Part shown: one piece after another, positions 11,721 through 23,690 of the stretch
Position numbering within the stretch: the first letter of the stretch is position 1
Layout: each line of letters begins with the position of its first letter
From: Branchiostoma belcheri
Taxonomy: Eukaryota; Chordata; Leptocardii; Amphioxiformes; Branchiostomatidae
Direction: 5' to 3'
DNA length: 64,000 nt
NCBI RefSeq assembly: GCF_001625305.1
Contig: NW_017804109.1
Location: forward strand, 943,885 to 1,007,884
The notes under the pieces: generated by a model
What the model saw: the letters and a program-made list of their open reading frames with translations, nothing else
The model's database searches: none
What the model was told of the DNA's origin: nothing
Program-made: the position numbers and the translations under genes

Positions 11721-12280
11721 ATCAAAACATAAACAAAACTCCCGCTGAAGAAGGGAAATTATCCTGTATGTATGCATTTCAGATCCCAGTGACTATGTTT
11801 ACGATGGGAATAATTGTGGATGCGCACGATAAGCCTCAGAAATTTATGTCGCAAGTGGGGCATTCTATAGGCTTGCACGGCCAATGTCTGGCACGCTACG
11901 CGGCGTACGTACACTGCTGCACATCACAGCCAGCGATTCAGTGTCTTAAAATATTTTTTAACATCAGTATAACAATATTTTTAAGCATATTTGTTCAAAT
12001 TTCTGTAAAAAAAATTTGCACAATTGTAAACATAAAACATGAATAGATCGCTGCTATACTGGGCGTACCATTTCGCGTACATGGCCGGCTGCCGGCGCAA
12101 ATACTGTCCCGATTTTTCTCAGTAGAAAACCAGAATAAATCACGCACCCGTAATTTGGCTTCGACCCAGAGCTCCTACTTCAGAGTTGAAACCTCAAAAA
12201 TAGTAACTTTATTAGAGCATGGAGGTATTATACCTCTATGATTGGAAGAAATATAGTATTGCGACACGTGCATAGAATTT
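11721..12280. other. Gene-free stretch, nothing recognised
   Basis: A plus-strand frame of about 110 codons (11714-12046) has no domain and ends in AT-rich low-information sequence; I do not treat it as a gene. No repeat recognised. Confidence 0.4.
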
Positions 12281-12283
12281 GAC

Positions 12284-12394
12284 AAATGGGGGGGGGGGCG
12301 GCGTGGCGCTACCTAAAATTCTGCTGCGCTACCTAGTTTTTGCCCTAGGTAGCACACTGTGCTACTTTGCTCAAAAAAGTATTTCGAACACTGC
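12284..12394. mobile_element. hAT-like MITE fragment with GTAGC core
   Basis: The right end GTATTTCGAACACTG (12379-12393) is the complement of the terminal motif CAGTGTTCGAAATAC, also seen at 15115-15311 and, diverged, at 45920-46390. The body is built on short palindromic words (GCGCTACCTA, CCTAGGTAGC). A G-run precedes it and the left end is not clear. Confidence 0.4.
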
Positions 12395-13702
12395 GTTAAT
12401 CAACAGTCCATACCGCACAGTCCATAACATATTACGCACATTATAACTTTCATACTACACACAAACAAATAACCTAAACCAATAGAAAAAAAAAACCCGG
12501 AGGTTTGAAATCTACGATTTCCCTTGTTTTCATTCATTCCAACTTTATTCTTACAATTAGAGCTTTACAATCAAGGAACATACAGGAACTGGAACTAAAA
12601 GTGTTACAGGTCTCCAGCTTACACAGGATAATATACTAGATTCAAAGAAGTTTGACATTTATCTTCACCTGTTAGCTTTCTGCTGTTGTCTTTCCATTTT
12701 AAACTTGATATGTACAAATGTGCATAGTTGTTCCTCCCAAACTTTTAATGCCGTCATTCATCTGGCGACTTGTTTCTCCCTGGGTTTACCCCGGTTCCCC
12801 ACATTCTGATCTGTCCAATTTGATCGCCGGCCGCCATCAGGACGTTTATAGGCCAGTTTTTCCGTCCTGATGACCAGACACATTACTATCAGCCTAGCAA
12901 ATCCTGCAAGCTACAACTTTATGCCGCCCACATTAATTTTTCAATCTCCGTCTTTACCAGCAAAACGTCCAGAGCATTAAAACCTTAAACTTATATTAGC
13001 CCAATCATCTTAATGACATGATAATAGTGGAGATATCCAATTTTCGTCGTGCGTTTCGTATTGAATATTACATGTATGTCCTGCTAATTATGGCACAATC
13101 ACGTCCCCCTACTTTATAGGTCGTAATTTTCGACAACTCGGAAATCTGTGCTTATAGATTTGGTACCGGAGTCATAAACGCCAAGTTTTGGGAAACATTA
13201 CCGCGTGTTACTTTTCATTATTACGTTTCGCGCCAAAATTACTGCAATATCTTTTTATTTTACATGCAAGTAACGGCATCAAACTGACAACCTGGGTTCT
13301 TCTTGCCATTTGATAAGTTAATTTGTGTAACATTAATTTTTTTGTAAAGTAAACAACAAGAATCAGAAATAGCATATTATATACTTATGCAATATTCATT
13401 GTTTACATTCTTGTGCAAATATTTGTATATATAATTTAAGCATATACATCTATGGTAAAACTAAAAGAGCAACAGTTTTTTTATACGCAGAAATAACATA
13501 TGAAAAAAAATAAAATACATCATCTTTCTATATTTATGCACACTTAAAATATCCTTGAAAATACATTGAGACAGAGGGAGGTAGAAATATATCTTAGATT
13601 GATATGATATATATTTAAGACATTGGTGTAAATACAGGGAAGGATTTCCTTTCTTTTCAATATGATTTTTTCTTCATTGAATAAAAATAACTTAGTAACA
13701 GA
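12395..13702. other. AT-rich gene-free stretch
   Basis: Near 12530-12560 the minus strand reads AATAAAG then TTGGAATGAATG, like the tail of an old non-LTR retroposon, but no coding remnant follows. The rest, especially 13200-13700, is AT-rich without exons or RNAs I can support. Confidence 0.4.
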
Positions 13703-13927
13703 ATGCGACAATCTATGTCTACACGCCTGTCCTTAAGAAAACTTCTTCAAAAATGTCTTAAAGTCACCGAGGACGACATTAAGACTGTAAAACAGATTAC
13801 TTTCCATCTTAAGGACCAGGGGAGACCTCCAGGGCCAGGCAATCTGCCACCAAGAAGTAAACGAAGTAAACAATCTCAAGGTCTTCCCGAACTTTCCGTC
13901 ACCTCCAAGGATAAAATCATAAAATAG
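13703..13927 (+). CDS. Unassigned 74-codon ORF, possible terminal exon
   Basis: I do not recognise this protein. It is basic and hydrophilic, with a Lys/Leu-rich N-terminal half (RKLLQKCLKVTEDDIKTVKQ) that could be helical, then a Pro/Gly/Arg/Ser-rich part. Codon choice looks mixed rather than low-complexity. Just upstream a T/C-rich run leads to CTTAGTAACAG, an acceptor-like context at about 13701, and AATAAA follows near 14031. It could therefore be the last exon of a gene whose other exons are unseen. The opposite strand is also open over this stretch, which weakens the case. Confidence 0.22.
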   Translation: MRQSMSTRLSLRKLLQKCLKVTEDDIKTVKQITFHLKDQGRPPGPGNLPPRSKRSKQSQGLPELSVTSKDKIIK

Positions 13928-14069
13928 AAATGTGTTTTGCTGGACTGGATTAAGGAATGGTCTCGCAAAGTACGTACTTTGCATTACTGAGTCAAAAAAG
14001 CTGATTTTACAATTCTTTTTTGAAAAGATGAAATAAAATTCACAATATAGGCAAAGAGAAACAAAAAAA

Positions 14070-14485
14070 CTGATGATTCAAACATTCATTTGAGTTTTTC
14101 TAGGTCTTGTACATTTATAAAAGGAACATAATCATGATCGCATAATATGACCTTTGAAAGCATGAATGGGGCACTGCATTTTTCTTTAAACTGAAAAAGC
14201 GATCCTAAATCTAAGCAAACAGTTTCCATTTTATTTGAAAAGCAGTCTACCACAGTTGGCTACTACCGGTATACCTTAAACTAAATGTGACTGATTCTAA
14301 ACATTCATTTGGGTTTTTCTAGGCCTTGTACATTTATAAAACGAATGCAATGATGAGCGCATAATATGACCTTTGAAAGTGTACGACTCATTTCTAAACA
14401 AGCAGTTTCCGTATTGTTTGAACTTTGAAAAGCAGTCTACCACAGTTGGCTACTACCTGTATATACCTTACACTAAATGTGACTG
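14070..14485. repeat. Two-unit tandem duplication, ~210 bp
   Basis: CATTCATTTGRGTTTTTCTA recurs near 14083 and 14302. Both units share CTTGTACATTTATAAAA, CGCATAATATGACCTTTGAA and GCAGTCTACCACAGTTGGCT. Confidence 0.85.
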
Positions 14486-14949
14486 TTGACAGATGCATCT
14501 TTATTTACCTTCATCAACAGTTGAAGATCGTGTGAAAGCAAACCGAAAGGTCTCGGCAGAAACAGACCGGGACTCATTTCGCCGAGCCTCTTCTGATATA
14601 TGGGGTCACCCAAACCCTGGTATTTACCCAGCGATTTTACAATGTCACACTTAAAGATTTTAATATCCGATGACATTTCTTTTATTTTAATAGATCTCCG
14701 CTCATCAGAGTTGTTGCTGGGACCTCCTCTGGTCTTGCAGGGGTAAGAATTTATAATGATTAGAGTGGGACAGGTTCACCTATGTTTAAAAGGTGGGGTA
14801 TTTCTGTTGGGAAATGATTTCTAGGTTTGTGATTTAATGTATACCGGAGCTCTTTATGTGTTATGAACTTAGCAAATGTCAACAATAAAAAGACGGATGC
14901 GTCGCGAAAACACAGAAAACTTCCTCAGACTTTCTGAATAGAGTAAAGG
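14486..14949. other. Gene-free stretch, nothing recognised
   Basis: No repeat partner and no exon I can support. A 67-codon minus-strand frame has no features. Confidence 0.4.
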
Positions 14950-15110
14950 TACAGTCAAAACTGAGAAGGCCACTAAGGGGACCAATAAAATCTGGTCTAT
15001 GTGGACAGGTGGTCACTATAGATTGTTAATGGGAAAAGGGACCACCAAAAGTGGTCACATGGCCAGGTGGTCCTTATGCAGAGGTGGTCACTTGTACAGG
15101 TTTGACTGTA
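14950..15110 (-). mobile_element. pogo/Tc1-like MITE, second copy
   Basis: Reverse-orientation copy of the element at 3714-3897. It starts TACAGTCAAAACTGAGAAGG and ends ACAGGTTTGACTGTA. Internal GTGGTCACTATAGA and GGTGGTCCTTATGCA match in order. Both termini end in TA, consistent with insertion at TA. Confidence 0.75.
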
Positions 15111-15114
15111 TTAT

Positions 15115-15311
15115 CAGTGGTAGAAATACTTTTTTTTCAGTGCTCTGCAATATTGCAGATAGGTCAAAATTTAGTTCTGCAATTTTGAAACACTTTCTGC
15201 AAATACACAAGCCTCCATTCTACAACCTACTCAACCTGATAATGCAAAATTGCAGATTGTATGATTTTTTCTTCTGCAATCTTGAAAATCTTCCTGTATT
15301 TCGAACACTTG
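15115..15311. mobile_element. hAT-like MITE with CTGCAAT core
   Basis: Left end CAGTGGTAGAAATAC and right end GTATTTCGAACACTTG are complementary with two or three mismatches. The inside repeats CTGCAATATTGCAG-like palindromes. Flanks TGTATTATC and TGTATATC are a probable imperfect 8-9 bp target duplication. It sits directly beside the pogo-like copy. Confidence 0.6.
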
Positions 15312-15320
15312 TATATCAAT

Positions 15321-15376
15321 GACCAGGTGGATCTTTCTAGTATGTAGAAGTAGTTACTTATACAGGTTTGACTGTA
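15321..15376 (-). mobile_element. pogo-like MITE right-end fragment
   Basis: GACCAGGTGG ... TACAGGTTTGACTGTA repeats the last ~55 bp of the 14950-15110 copy. It lies just beyond the hAT-like MITE and may be a displaced part of a tandem or interrupted insertion. Confidence 0.6.
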
Positions 15377-15950
15377 TGTGTAAGAATGTCTAATATGTAA
15401 ATGTTTACCTTTACTAGGAGTGTTTATTTAGATGGTAAAACTGTTGTTTCCTCGGGCGTAACATTGGTTTGGTCTGGACTGTCAGGTCAGATGTCACAGC
15501 AACGACAAAAGCCTTTCTTTACGAAATAGGCTGACTAGACTGTGTTTTAACCTAGCTTCAACCAGGCCGTACCATTTACAATGTGGGTGAATCAGTAGAA
15601 AAAATTATATTGTTCCCATAATTCTCGATTCTTTAAACCTAAAATTGACCTTTTGTCATTAAATACATAATTGAAAAACTGATGTACTCATATAAAAAAA
15701 TATTTTTGTGTCTCAAAATGAAACGGACCGTACAGCGGGGACACATGGATGATCCTACCCACCCCTGCACCTGGCATGGAACCTCCCGAATAATGGTCAG
15801 TCGCCTGATAAGACAAAGAGTGTGAAAAAATGCGTCTCGCAGGATTGGGAAATGTCAGATCTTCCATTTATGCACATATCCGGGCGACAGGACGGACTGG
15901 AGTCAGGCCATGCCAGCTAAATTTCAGGGATGACATCCACAAGGTGGTCT
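15377..15950. other. Gene-free stretch, nothing recognised
   Basis: No open frame, repeat partner or RNA gene found by eye. Confidence 0.4.
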
Positions 15951-16570
15951 ATCTTCTGGTCAGGGTTGCTTGTCGACTTACATGTAGAATCTAAAGGTTC
16001 TGGGTTCTAATCCCACGAGATGGCAAGCTGGTCTTCTGGTTAGGGTTGTTGACTTGGGATCTAAAGGTTGTGGGTCCGAATCCCTGGCAGACCTCAATGT
16101 TGTGCCCTTGGGAAAGGCACTTTACTCCTATTTCCTCACTCAACTCAGGTGCTAAATTTCAGGGATGACAACCACAAGGCGGCAAGGCAGTCTTCTGGTT
16201 AGGGTTGCTTGTTGAGTTACATGTACTTAGAAGCTAAAGGTTGTGGCTTCAAATCCCTAGCAGATCTTAATGCTGTACCCTAATGGAAAAGGCACTTTCC
16301 ATCTATTTCCTCACTTCATTCAGGGATGACAGTCACAGCGTAGCAAGCTGCTCTTATGATAATGTGTTGTTCTTGGGATCTAAAGGTTCTGGATTTGAAT
16401 CCCTGGCAGATCTCAATGCCATGCCCTTGGGAAAGGCACTTTGCACCAATTTCCTCACTTGACTCAGCTAGGTGAAAATGAGTAACTAGCTTCGGTTAGG
16501 GACGTCCTGTCAGATGGGATGTAAAGCCAATATTTGAGGAGAGCCACTCCTCAAGCATGTTTTAAACTTT
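15951..16570 (+). mobile_element. tRNA-derived SINE cluster with four head modules
   Basis: The tRNA-like head (TTCTGGTTAGGGTTG, then ATCTAAAGGTT, then box-B-like GGTTCGAATCC variants) occurs four times, box B near 16002, 16070, 16246 and 16391. Two of them are followed by the body word CCCTTGGGAAAGGCACTTT. The last unit continues into the family body (GGTTAGGGACGTCC, GGAGAGCCAC). Heads repeated without full bodies point to local duplication, not four separate insertions. Confidence 0.75.
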
Positions 16571-17323
16571 AAAGATCTCACCATATTTATGTGCAAAATT
16601 TTTTTCACTTTCCTGTCAATAATTCAACATTGAAAAAATGTCTTTCATAAATACTACAAAATAAAACAGATTTGTCATGACAATAAAAAATGAACATTTC
16701 AAAAGCGTTTTATAGTATATTGTACCATTCAGTAATGTAACATTGTTCTGTCCTCAGGCGGGGACTGTGTTTCCCCCATATGTATCCGTATAAAAAAAAA
16801 AAAATATCATTAAAAGAAGTTAACCGCCAACGCCCGGAGTCATGGTATTTATTGAGTGATATATGTATATCTAACATAGCATAGTGAGCATATGACAATT
16901 ACAGCGCAACTCAAGCAACTGGATATGATTTTCGAAATGGTCAGACATTTTAATGCAAAAAACTTTGGTCCGAGGATGTCATCCGAAACACCAACTTCGA
17001 CTCAAGCGGCCCCGACGCTACACGGAAATGCTGATGGATTGACGGGCGGGGATGTCAGGAACGTAATTCCGGTACCCCGCGACCGCCCGAGCGGTGGCAC
17101 GGCGCTGCGGTCACATGCCACCGTCACGCCGATGAGACGGGGGAAGGACAATCTCGCCATATTTGATTACAGGTTCATTCCCGGCGCTTAATGGCGGCCT
17201 AAGTACATTAGATATGTTCTCCGATTCCCCACTCAGAAATTCATGGACTTTGTGCAATTACGTCTCTGCGTGGGAATGGCCCAGGCAAACCGAGGGGCAG
17301 AGATTATAAATGGTTTTTGGGGA
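16571..17323. other. Gene-free, with a CpG-richer part 16970-17200
   Basis: A plus-strand frame (16892-17191) spans the CpG-rich part but has no domain. The segment near 16905 repeats the word found near 3475. CATTCCCGGCGCTTAATGGCGG near 17175 resembles the ATTA-in-GC islands elsewhere. Confidence 0.35.
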
Positions 17324-18620
17324 CGACGACGGATGAATCAGAAAAGTCAATAATGCTCTTTCCGGGAGAAAAAAATGATAAAAGTGCGTCCGTAATCAAG
17401 GCTGGCTAAGTGGAAGGCTATTTGGGAGCTGCGCGAGGACAGTTTGTCGAGAAATGTGCTACAAGCAATTTCGTCGTCGAAATTACGGTTTTTACAACAA
17501 AAGTACATCTGTAATTACGTCCAGACACTATCTTAGCGGGAAAAGGAAATGTTGACAAATTCATTTACATGAAATGCATTAGCCGCCAAAATTATTGTCT
17601 TTCAAATAATCAAGCGTATAATAAACTCGGCAAAAATTGAGACACTAAGTTTTTTGGCCTTGAAGTACTGAGTGCTCCACAAGAGATATCATTTAGGTGG
17701 CAGAGAAAATTACTGTGTTTTACTTTTTCCCAAAACAACTGCACAGCTTTAATCACAAAGAAACTTGCCTTTAGGAAGGATATGTTCTAGATGATATCTA
17801 CTTTCTACATTGTCACTTAGTGTTCAAACTAAATGCACAACGTCAATCAATGTAATAGAACTCTGGACAGGAGAAACAAGGTAAGAGTATGTAATTTCAA
17901 AAGGAAATTCATAAAAGAAATTCACTATTGCAAGCAATTAAGCCATCAAAAGTCCTCTGGTCCAAATTGCAGACCAAACCGTGGAAAAAGCATCACCTTG
18001 AAAATGACGTACGAAAAGGTACACTTACTCCGTGGATGTCATTTTACACATAATTGCCTGTGAAGGTTTTTAAAACTTCTTTTCTACTTTTTGTCTAACT
18101 ATTTGACCTGTAGTAACATGAACATAGGTACATGTATAAGCAAGAGGCAGGCCTCTAGCATTCTGAACTCCTTAGTACAAGTCAGAATAGCAAGGCAAAT
18201 ACAGACCGACAATTATGTGACAAAATGCTGTGATCTACATGTACACCGCTTTAGGTAAGACTACCGGGATGGTCTATAAATGTCCTCACGACCTTGACAT
18301 TCTTGCAGACAAGGTCGTGGCAGAAGAGGATCCTGGGAAGGCAAAACAAAGGCTCTCTGATTTTGTGGTCCAACTCGTCAAAACAATACTTTTAAATCGA
18401 TCTTTTGGATCCAAGGGACTGTAAAGGGATTTTCTGTAAGAGAGCAGTTGAGGGCAAAATTTATCGCATAGTAGTATTGCCTTGTTCAGAAACACTCCAT
18501 TCACAAATAATTCATAAATTATGGTGATGTTTTCCTCATTGTTTTTGGATCATTATGTGTCATTAATTGGGAGCTTTAACTGGCAAATGATAAAAATTCT
18601 TCATGTAGCTTAGGCCACAC
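17324..18620. repeat. Duplicated ~1.3 kb segment, copy A
   Basis: From CGACGACGGATGAATCAG onward this matches 19725-21020 almost base for base, with scattered substitutions and short indels. Open frames inside (17833-18063, 18230-18424) are not kept open in the other copy, so they are not genes. The match fades near 18600. See the gap entry for the likely cause. Confidence 0.93.
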
Positions 18621-19704
18621 CAATTTAATTTCTTGGTTAACGGATTTTTCTAGAAAAAAAATGGAGCGGGCGGGCGAAAAAAAAATAAAAATAAAAATTT
18701 GAGACCACCTGCCATACAGCCATGTAGTAAGCAATCCATTAAGTTAAGTTACAAAATGATATAAGACATTATATTAGACACTTATTGAACTGAAAGGACC
18801 ATTACTACATGTACATGAGCAACTTCTCTTACATCCCTTTACAATTATTCGTATTATTTTGCAAGATACACATCTTTACTGTATGAACAACAAACTGTCC
18901 GTTGACAAGACTCCCATCCAACTGGTTTCACTTTTATTCATCTTTCAAAGTTCCAAAGAGTGGTTTAAATCAGGGTGCTCTGTTCAGATCCCATTGTTCT
19001 TAGTTCAGGGCACACAGCTTACCACTGGGCTGGGCATTCTATTGTGTCTGGCTGATATGGAAGTTATTTAGAGCTTGAAATTTACAATATCCTAAATATA
19101 TGCTTTAGACAAATTTCCAGGAATGTGTAAAAGTTATTGGCAAAAGAATTAACTACTTTTACAGATATTTTATTTCTTCTTTTATCTTTCCCCAATTCCC
19201 AAATACTACCGGTAGTAGATCTATACATTTTATATTTCCCATTTTTCACTTTAGGTATGCTACAGACTACATTATACATAGCCATCATTCAAACAAATAG
19301 CCACATTGACACACTCTTCAAGTTGCCACAAATTCAATGGTCTAGGGTTTCACTATAAAGTCTTTGATGTATGGGGGTTTTTATTTGTAGGGGGAACCAT
19401 TTTATTAAAGAATTTAGATGTAATAATTGATGTATTATTTGCAATTGTACTCCTGTTTATAGGTATCTAAATAAGATGTAACTTTGTTAGAATGGCACAT
19501 GCACAAGTAGTATTTTTCACAGAGTAATTTCTATAATTAAAAGAACCTGTTTCCCCCTACTCGAAGTGGACTCTTCCGACCGTGAGAAATAGTGAATGGA
19601 CTTACGTGCATGGAGGACTTCTTACTTTGCCAAATTCTCATGTTTGTGGTAGGATTTTGTACTTTTTGAGAGTAATACAGTTTGTGATGCCAGAATACAT
19701 TGTT
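18621..19704. other. Gene-free stretch up to the assembly gap
   Basis: AT-rich sequence present once only, with an A-run near 18650-18700. Short overlapping frames near 19080-19360 show hydrophobic but featureless peptides. Nothing supported. Confidence 0.4.
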
Positions 19705-19724
19705 NNNNNNNNNNNNNNNNNNNN
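19705..19724. other. Assembly gap, 20 N
   Basis: Twenty N exactly. The base after the gap starts the second copy of the 17324 segment, which suggests a contig join between two alleles. Confidence 0.98.
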
Positions 19725-21020
19725 CGACGACGGATGAATCAGAAAAGTCAATAATGCTCTTTCCGGGAGAAAAAATGATAAAAGTGCGTCCGTAATCAAG
19801 GCTGGCTAAGTGGAAGGCTATTTTGGAGCTGCGCGAGGACAGTTTGTCGAGAAATGTGCTACAAGCAATTTCGTCGTCGAAATTACGGTTTTTACAACAA
19901 AAGTACATCTGTAATTACGTCCAGACACCATCTTATTGGGAAAAGGAAATGTTGACAAATTCATTTACATGAAATGCATTAGCCGCCGAAATTATTGTCT
20001 TTCTAATAATCAAGCGTATAATAAACTTGGCAAAAATTGAGACACTAAGTTTTTTGGCCTTGAAGTACTGAGTGCTCTGCAAGAGATATCATTTAGGTGG
20101 CAGAGAAAATTACTGTATTTTACTTTTTCCCCAAACAACTGCACTGCTTTAATCACAAAGAAACTTGCCTGAAGGAAGGATATGTTCTAGATGATATCTA
20201 CCTTCTATATTGTCACTTAGTTTTCAAACTAAATGCACAGCGTCAATCAGGAACACTGTGTAATAAAACTCTGGACAAGAGAAACAAGGTACGACTATGT
20301 AATTTCAAAAGGAAAGTCATAAAAGAAAGTCACTATTGCAAGCAATTAAGCCATCAAAAGTCCTCTGGTCCAAATTGAAGACCAAGCCACGGAAAAAGCA
20401 TCACCTTGAAAATGACTTACAAAAAAGGTACACTTACTCCATGGATGTCATTTTACACATAATTGCCTGTGAGGGTTTTCAAAACTTCTTTTCTACTTTT
20501 TGTCTAACTATTTGACCTGTAGTAACATGAACATAGGTACATGTATAAGCAAGAGGCAGGCCTCTAGCATTCTGAACTCCTTAGTACAAGTCAAAATAGC
20601 AAGGAAAATACAGACCGACAATTATGTGACAAAATGCTGGGATCTACACCACTTTAGAAAAGACTACCGGGCTGGTCTATAAATGTCCCTATGACCTTGA
20701 CATATCTGCAGACAAGGTCGTGGCAGGGGAGGATCCTGGGAAGGCAAAACAAAGGCTCTCCGATTTTGTGGCCCAATCGTCAAAACAATACCTTTTGAAA
20801 TCGATCTTTTGGATCAAGCAGACTGTAAAGGGATTTTCTGTATGAGAGCGGTTGAGGGCAAAATTTATTGCAGAGTAGTATTGCCTTGTTCTGAAACATT
20901 CCATTCAGAAATAATTCATAGGGTGATGTTTTCCTAATTGTTTTTGGATAATTATGTGTGTGGAAATTTTGGTCTGCAAAAAATCTCAATGTAGCTTTAG
21001 CCAAGAGAATCAATGTGTTG
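19725..21020. repeat. Duplicated ~1.3 kb segment, copy B
   Basis: Same order as copy A with an offset near 2401 bp at the start. Differences are single bases plus small indels (for example an extra GGAACACTG-like insertion near 20250), at a level expected of two haplotypes in a highly heterozygous animal. It diverges after about 20990. Confidence 0.93.
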
Positions 21021-22399
21021 TTTCTTTTCAATTTTAGTTGTTTCTTTTTAAATTCCCAAATCAATTCTAAGTTATGTAAAAGATGCTAATTGTTTGGTAG
21101 CTGACCAAGTGTCAATGTCAATATCAAAAACCTTTTGTATGAAAACCCTTCCCCACTTTGCAACATTCACCCCACTCCACCCCATGCAAAGGTTTTGACT
21201 AATTTTAATGTGTATTAGGTGTTTTTATTATGCCTTTTTTTTTTGTACCAGTATCTTTTTTTATGCTGCAAAACTGTATCTTCCTAGCCATTTCAACACT
21301 GTCTTTGCAGCCACTGAAAGATCTGCTTGGACGAGTCACACCAGGCGCCCGCACTCCCCACACCAGTAGCCACACAGGACACCTGTGTGGTGGGATTATC
21401 CCCGACATAATGGCCACGGCCAACCACAATGCAAATAACGCCTGCCCGGCACACTAAACCTGTCACTCGCTGCCTCCCCCCTCGCCCGGCCGCCCGCCGG
21501 CCCGTGTAATAGGTTCATTCTGATGCCCTCTTTCCCGGCTCTCGTTAATTGGCTTTAAGTTTCCGAACTTCTTTCCAAAGTGCCTCTGTCGAAATAGCCC
21601 CATCAATTTCCAGGCTTGTCCATGCATGTCTTTTCGGACGACCAAAACGACGTTTCATCCGACATCAATCAAATATGAATTAATGCCCAAAAGCCCTTCG
21701 GCCGGCGCAATCGAATATGGATTAACAAAAACCAGTCTGCAAAGCTCATTCCATCCACCCCCGCCGTATTAATTCCTACAAACTCCTTGATTTGATTTCC
21801 GCTCTTGTTGTCTGTCCTTAACCACTACTTTTGTAAAAAAAAATAAAGACTAAGTCTTTTTCTAGTCTCTCTCAATGCAACACGTCAAATTAAGACGATT
21901 TCAATTCATGCATTTATATGGATTCCATAACACGGGTGATGCATAATGCAACGTTTTTCCATCTTAATTCATTTTACAGGCATCCTTTTTCACAAAAATA
22001 CATTGGACTACAAAATAATCACCTCTATATAACTCCATACATAACGGCCACTAAACAGAGGAGCCCAGTTAACGCTAAGACGCCTTTTGTATAATCTTAA
22101 GTTAACAGGTCTTAAGTACGTCACATACAAGATTGAAACGTATGGTTCCAAATCCTTCAGGGCGAACCTTAAGCTAAACGTTCCTCAGTGCAAATGTCTA
22201 AACGGTAATGTCCTTTTTACCACCATAATGTGATTTAAATTAACAGCCGAAGGCACTTATACGATGGAGTCTGGGGCAAATAGAGACCCAGATTATGAAG
22301 AAGGGGGCTCCTGTCATTGAATCAGACAAAAGTTTGGTAAATTTGAGACTTCAATCCTTTTTAAGCCTTTCTCTTCCTTCTACATTATATTAAGTCTTT
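21021..22399. promoter_or_regulatory. Single-copy DNA with a GC-rich ATTA-containing island (21300-21780)
   Basis: 21300-21520 is GC-rich (CACCAGGCGCCCGC, CCGGCCGCCCGCCGGCC). 21530-21780 adds many ATTA/TTAAT words (CTCGTTAATTGGC, GAATATGGATTAAC). No open frame with a domain. This reads like regulatory DNA. The remainder to 22399 shows nothing else. Confidence 0.3.
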
Positions 22400-22990
22400 T
22401 TTTTTATTCACATATATTTATTGAGTATTAGGCAAGAAGCAGAGTTGCTTATATGACGCCTTCTACTCAAAAACATAAAACAAGAGTAAAACACAATTAT
22501 TATTTCATAAAATACATACATAATTACAAAATGGAAAAAAAAGTATTTTTTCGTTGCAAGTTGCAGGAAATTCTTTCAGACAGTTTTTTTTCCTGCCTTT
22601 CCTTTTACATTGAATTAAGTCTTTCTCTCCTTTCCATGTCATATTAAGTCTTTCTCTTCCTTCAACGTTGTTTGTAAATTCCTTCAGTTTTCTCTGGTTT
22701 TTACCCTTCCTTTTACATTTCTTTGTATTAAGTCTTTCTGTCTCTTCTACGTCATATTAAGCCTTTCCCTAATCCTTGTATATCGTTGTAAGTTGCAGGA
22801 AATTCCCTCAGACAGTTTTTTCCTTCCCTTCCTTTTACGTTGTACCATTAAGTCTTTTTCTCCCTTCCACATCATATTTGAAGTCTTTCCCTTTGATGAC
22901 AAAATACGCACATGATTACAAAATGTATAGCAAGTCATTCCCTTCCTTGTATGTCATTGTAAGTCACAGGAAATTCCTCCAGACAGTTTT
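22400..22990. repeat. Minisatellite, pyrimidine-rich
   Basis: The block CGTTG.AAGTTGCAGGAAATTC with CAGACAGTTTTT recurs near 22551, 22788 and, diverged, 22953. Between them ATTAAGTCTTTCTC and CTTCCTTTTAC are reiterated. Strong strand bias (C/T-rich on plus). Confidence 0.85.
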
Positions 22991-23335
22991 TCCTGCGCGT
23001 TCCGTCACCATTCTGCGTTTTCCGCGGGCCGTGAGCGGGTGATTGGCAGCGTCGTTTGGACTTTGTGGCGTGACGGGAGGTGACAGCTGGCCCGGGCATG
23101 TTACCAAAACCATCCAATCCAACCCAACCTGACCCAGAACGTCTTAATTCCGCGGTGAAACGCGCAGGAGAGTGCCCGCCGCGTCCTGAACCGTGCACGA
23201 GTTAAGTGGGCGCCATATGGTGCGGGGCTGTCGAGCGGGCGCGCGGTCCTGTCCGGGGTGACGCCCGTAATCAGACCGCCTGTCAGGCTGACGGCGCGGC
23301 CATTCAGACGCGGGACAGGCGGGGCGACCCGGCGG
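22991..23335. promoter_or_regulatory. CpG-rich block, function unknown
   Basis: GC- and CpG-dense (GCGGGCGCGCGGTCC, GACGGCGCGGCC). Overlapping minus-strand frames are GC shadows in all three frames. It could be a regulatory island; no gene is visible. Confidence 0.25.
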
Positions 23336-23690
23336 CCACGCATTCCTGAACCACACCGCTCCCATCGGCATGGGAACTGCTTTTTCCTGGCACAGAGGGG
23401 GGAATTCTGGCTTGTTGCATGGCTTTAAACTGGCCCCTTGCAGCTTAAAATTTGCAGAGAAATTCTTTGGGATTGTACAACAAAAATATGATATAAACAA
23501 CTTGGTGCTAGTTATGAGGAATTATGCATCATGTTGACTTTTTGCCAATGATAATATGCTTGTTGCCACGCATTCCTGAACCACACCGCTCCCGTCTCCA
23601 TGGAAACTGCTCTTTCTGGCACCGAGGGGGGGGGAGAGTCTGGGGAGGCTGCCTGGCTTGTTGAATGAGTTTAAACTGGACTTAAAACAG
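23336..23690. repeat. Two-unit duplication, ~228 bp period
   Basis: CCACGCATTCCTGAACCACA recurs near 23336 and 23565, followed in both by CCGCTCCC, GGAAACTGCT-like and GGCTTGTT sequence. Confidence 0.85.

Noticed and set aside
16071-16083. Functional tRNA genes from box-B-like words
   Set aside because: Each sits in a SINE head with a shared downstream body and lacks a complete cloverleaf.
17833-18424. Two plus-strand frames in duplicated copy A
   Set aside because: The same frames are broken or altered in copy B, so there is no sign of coding constraint.
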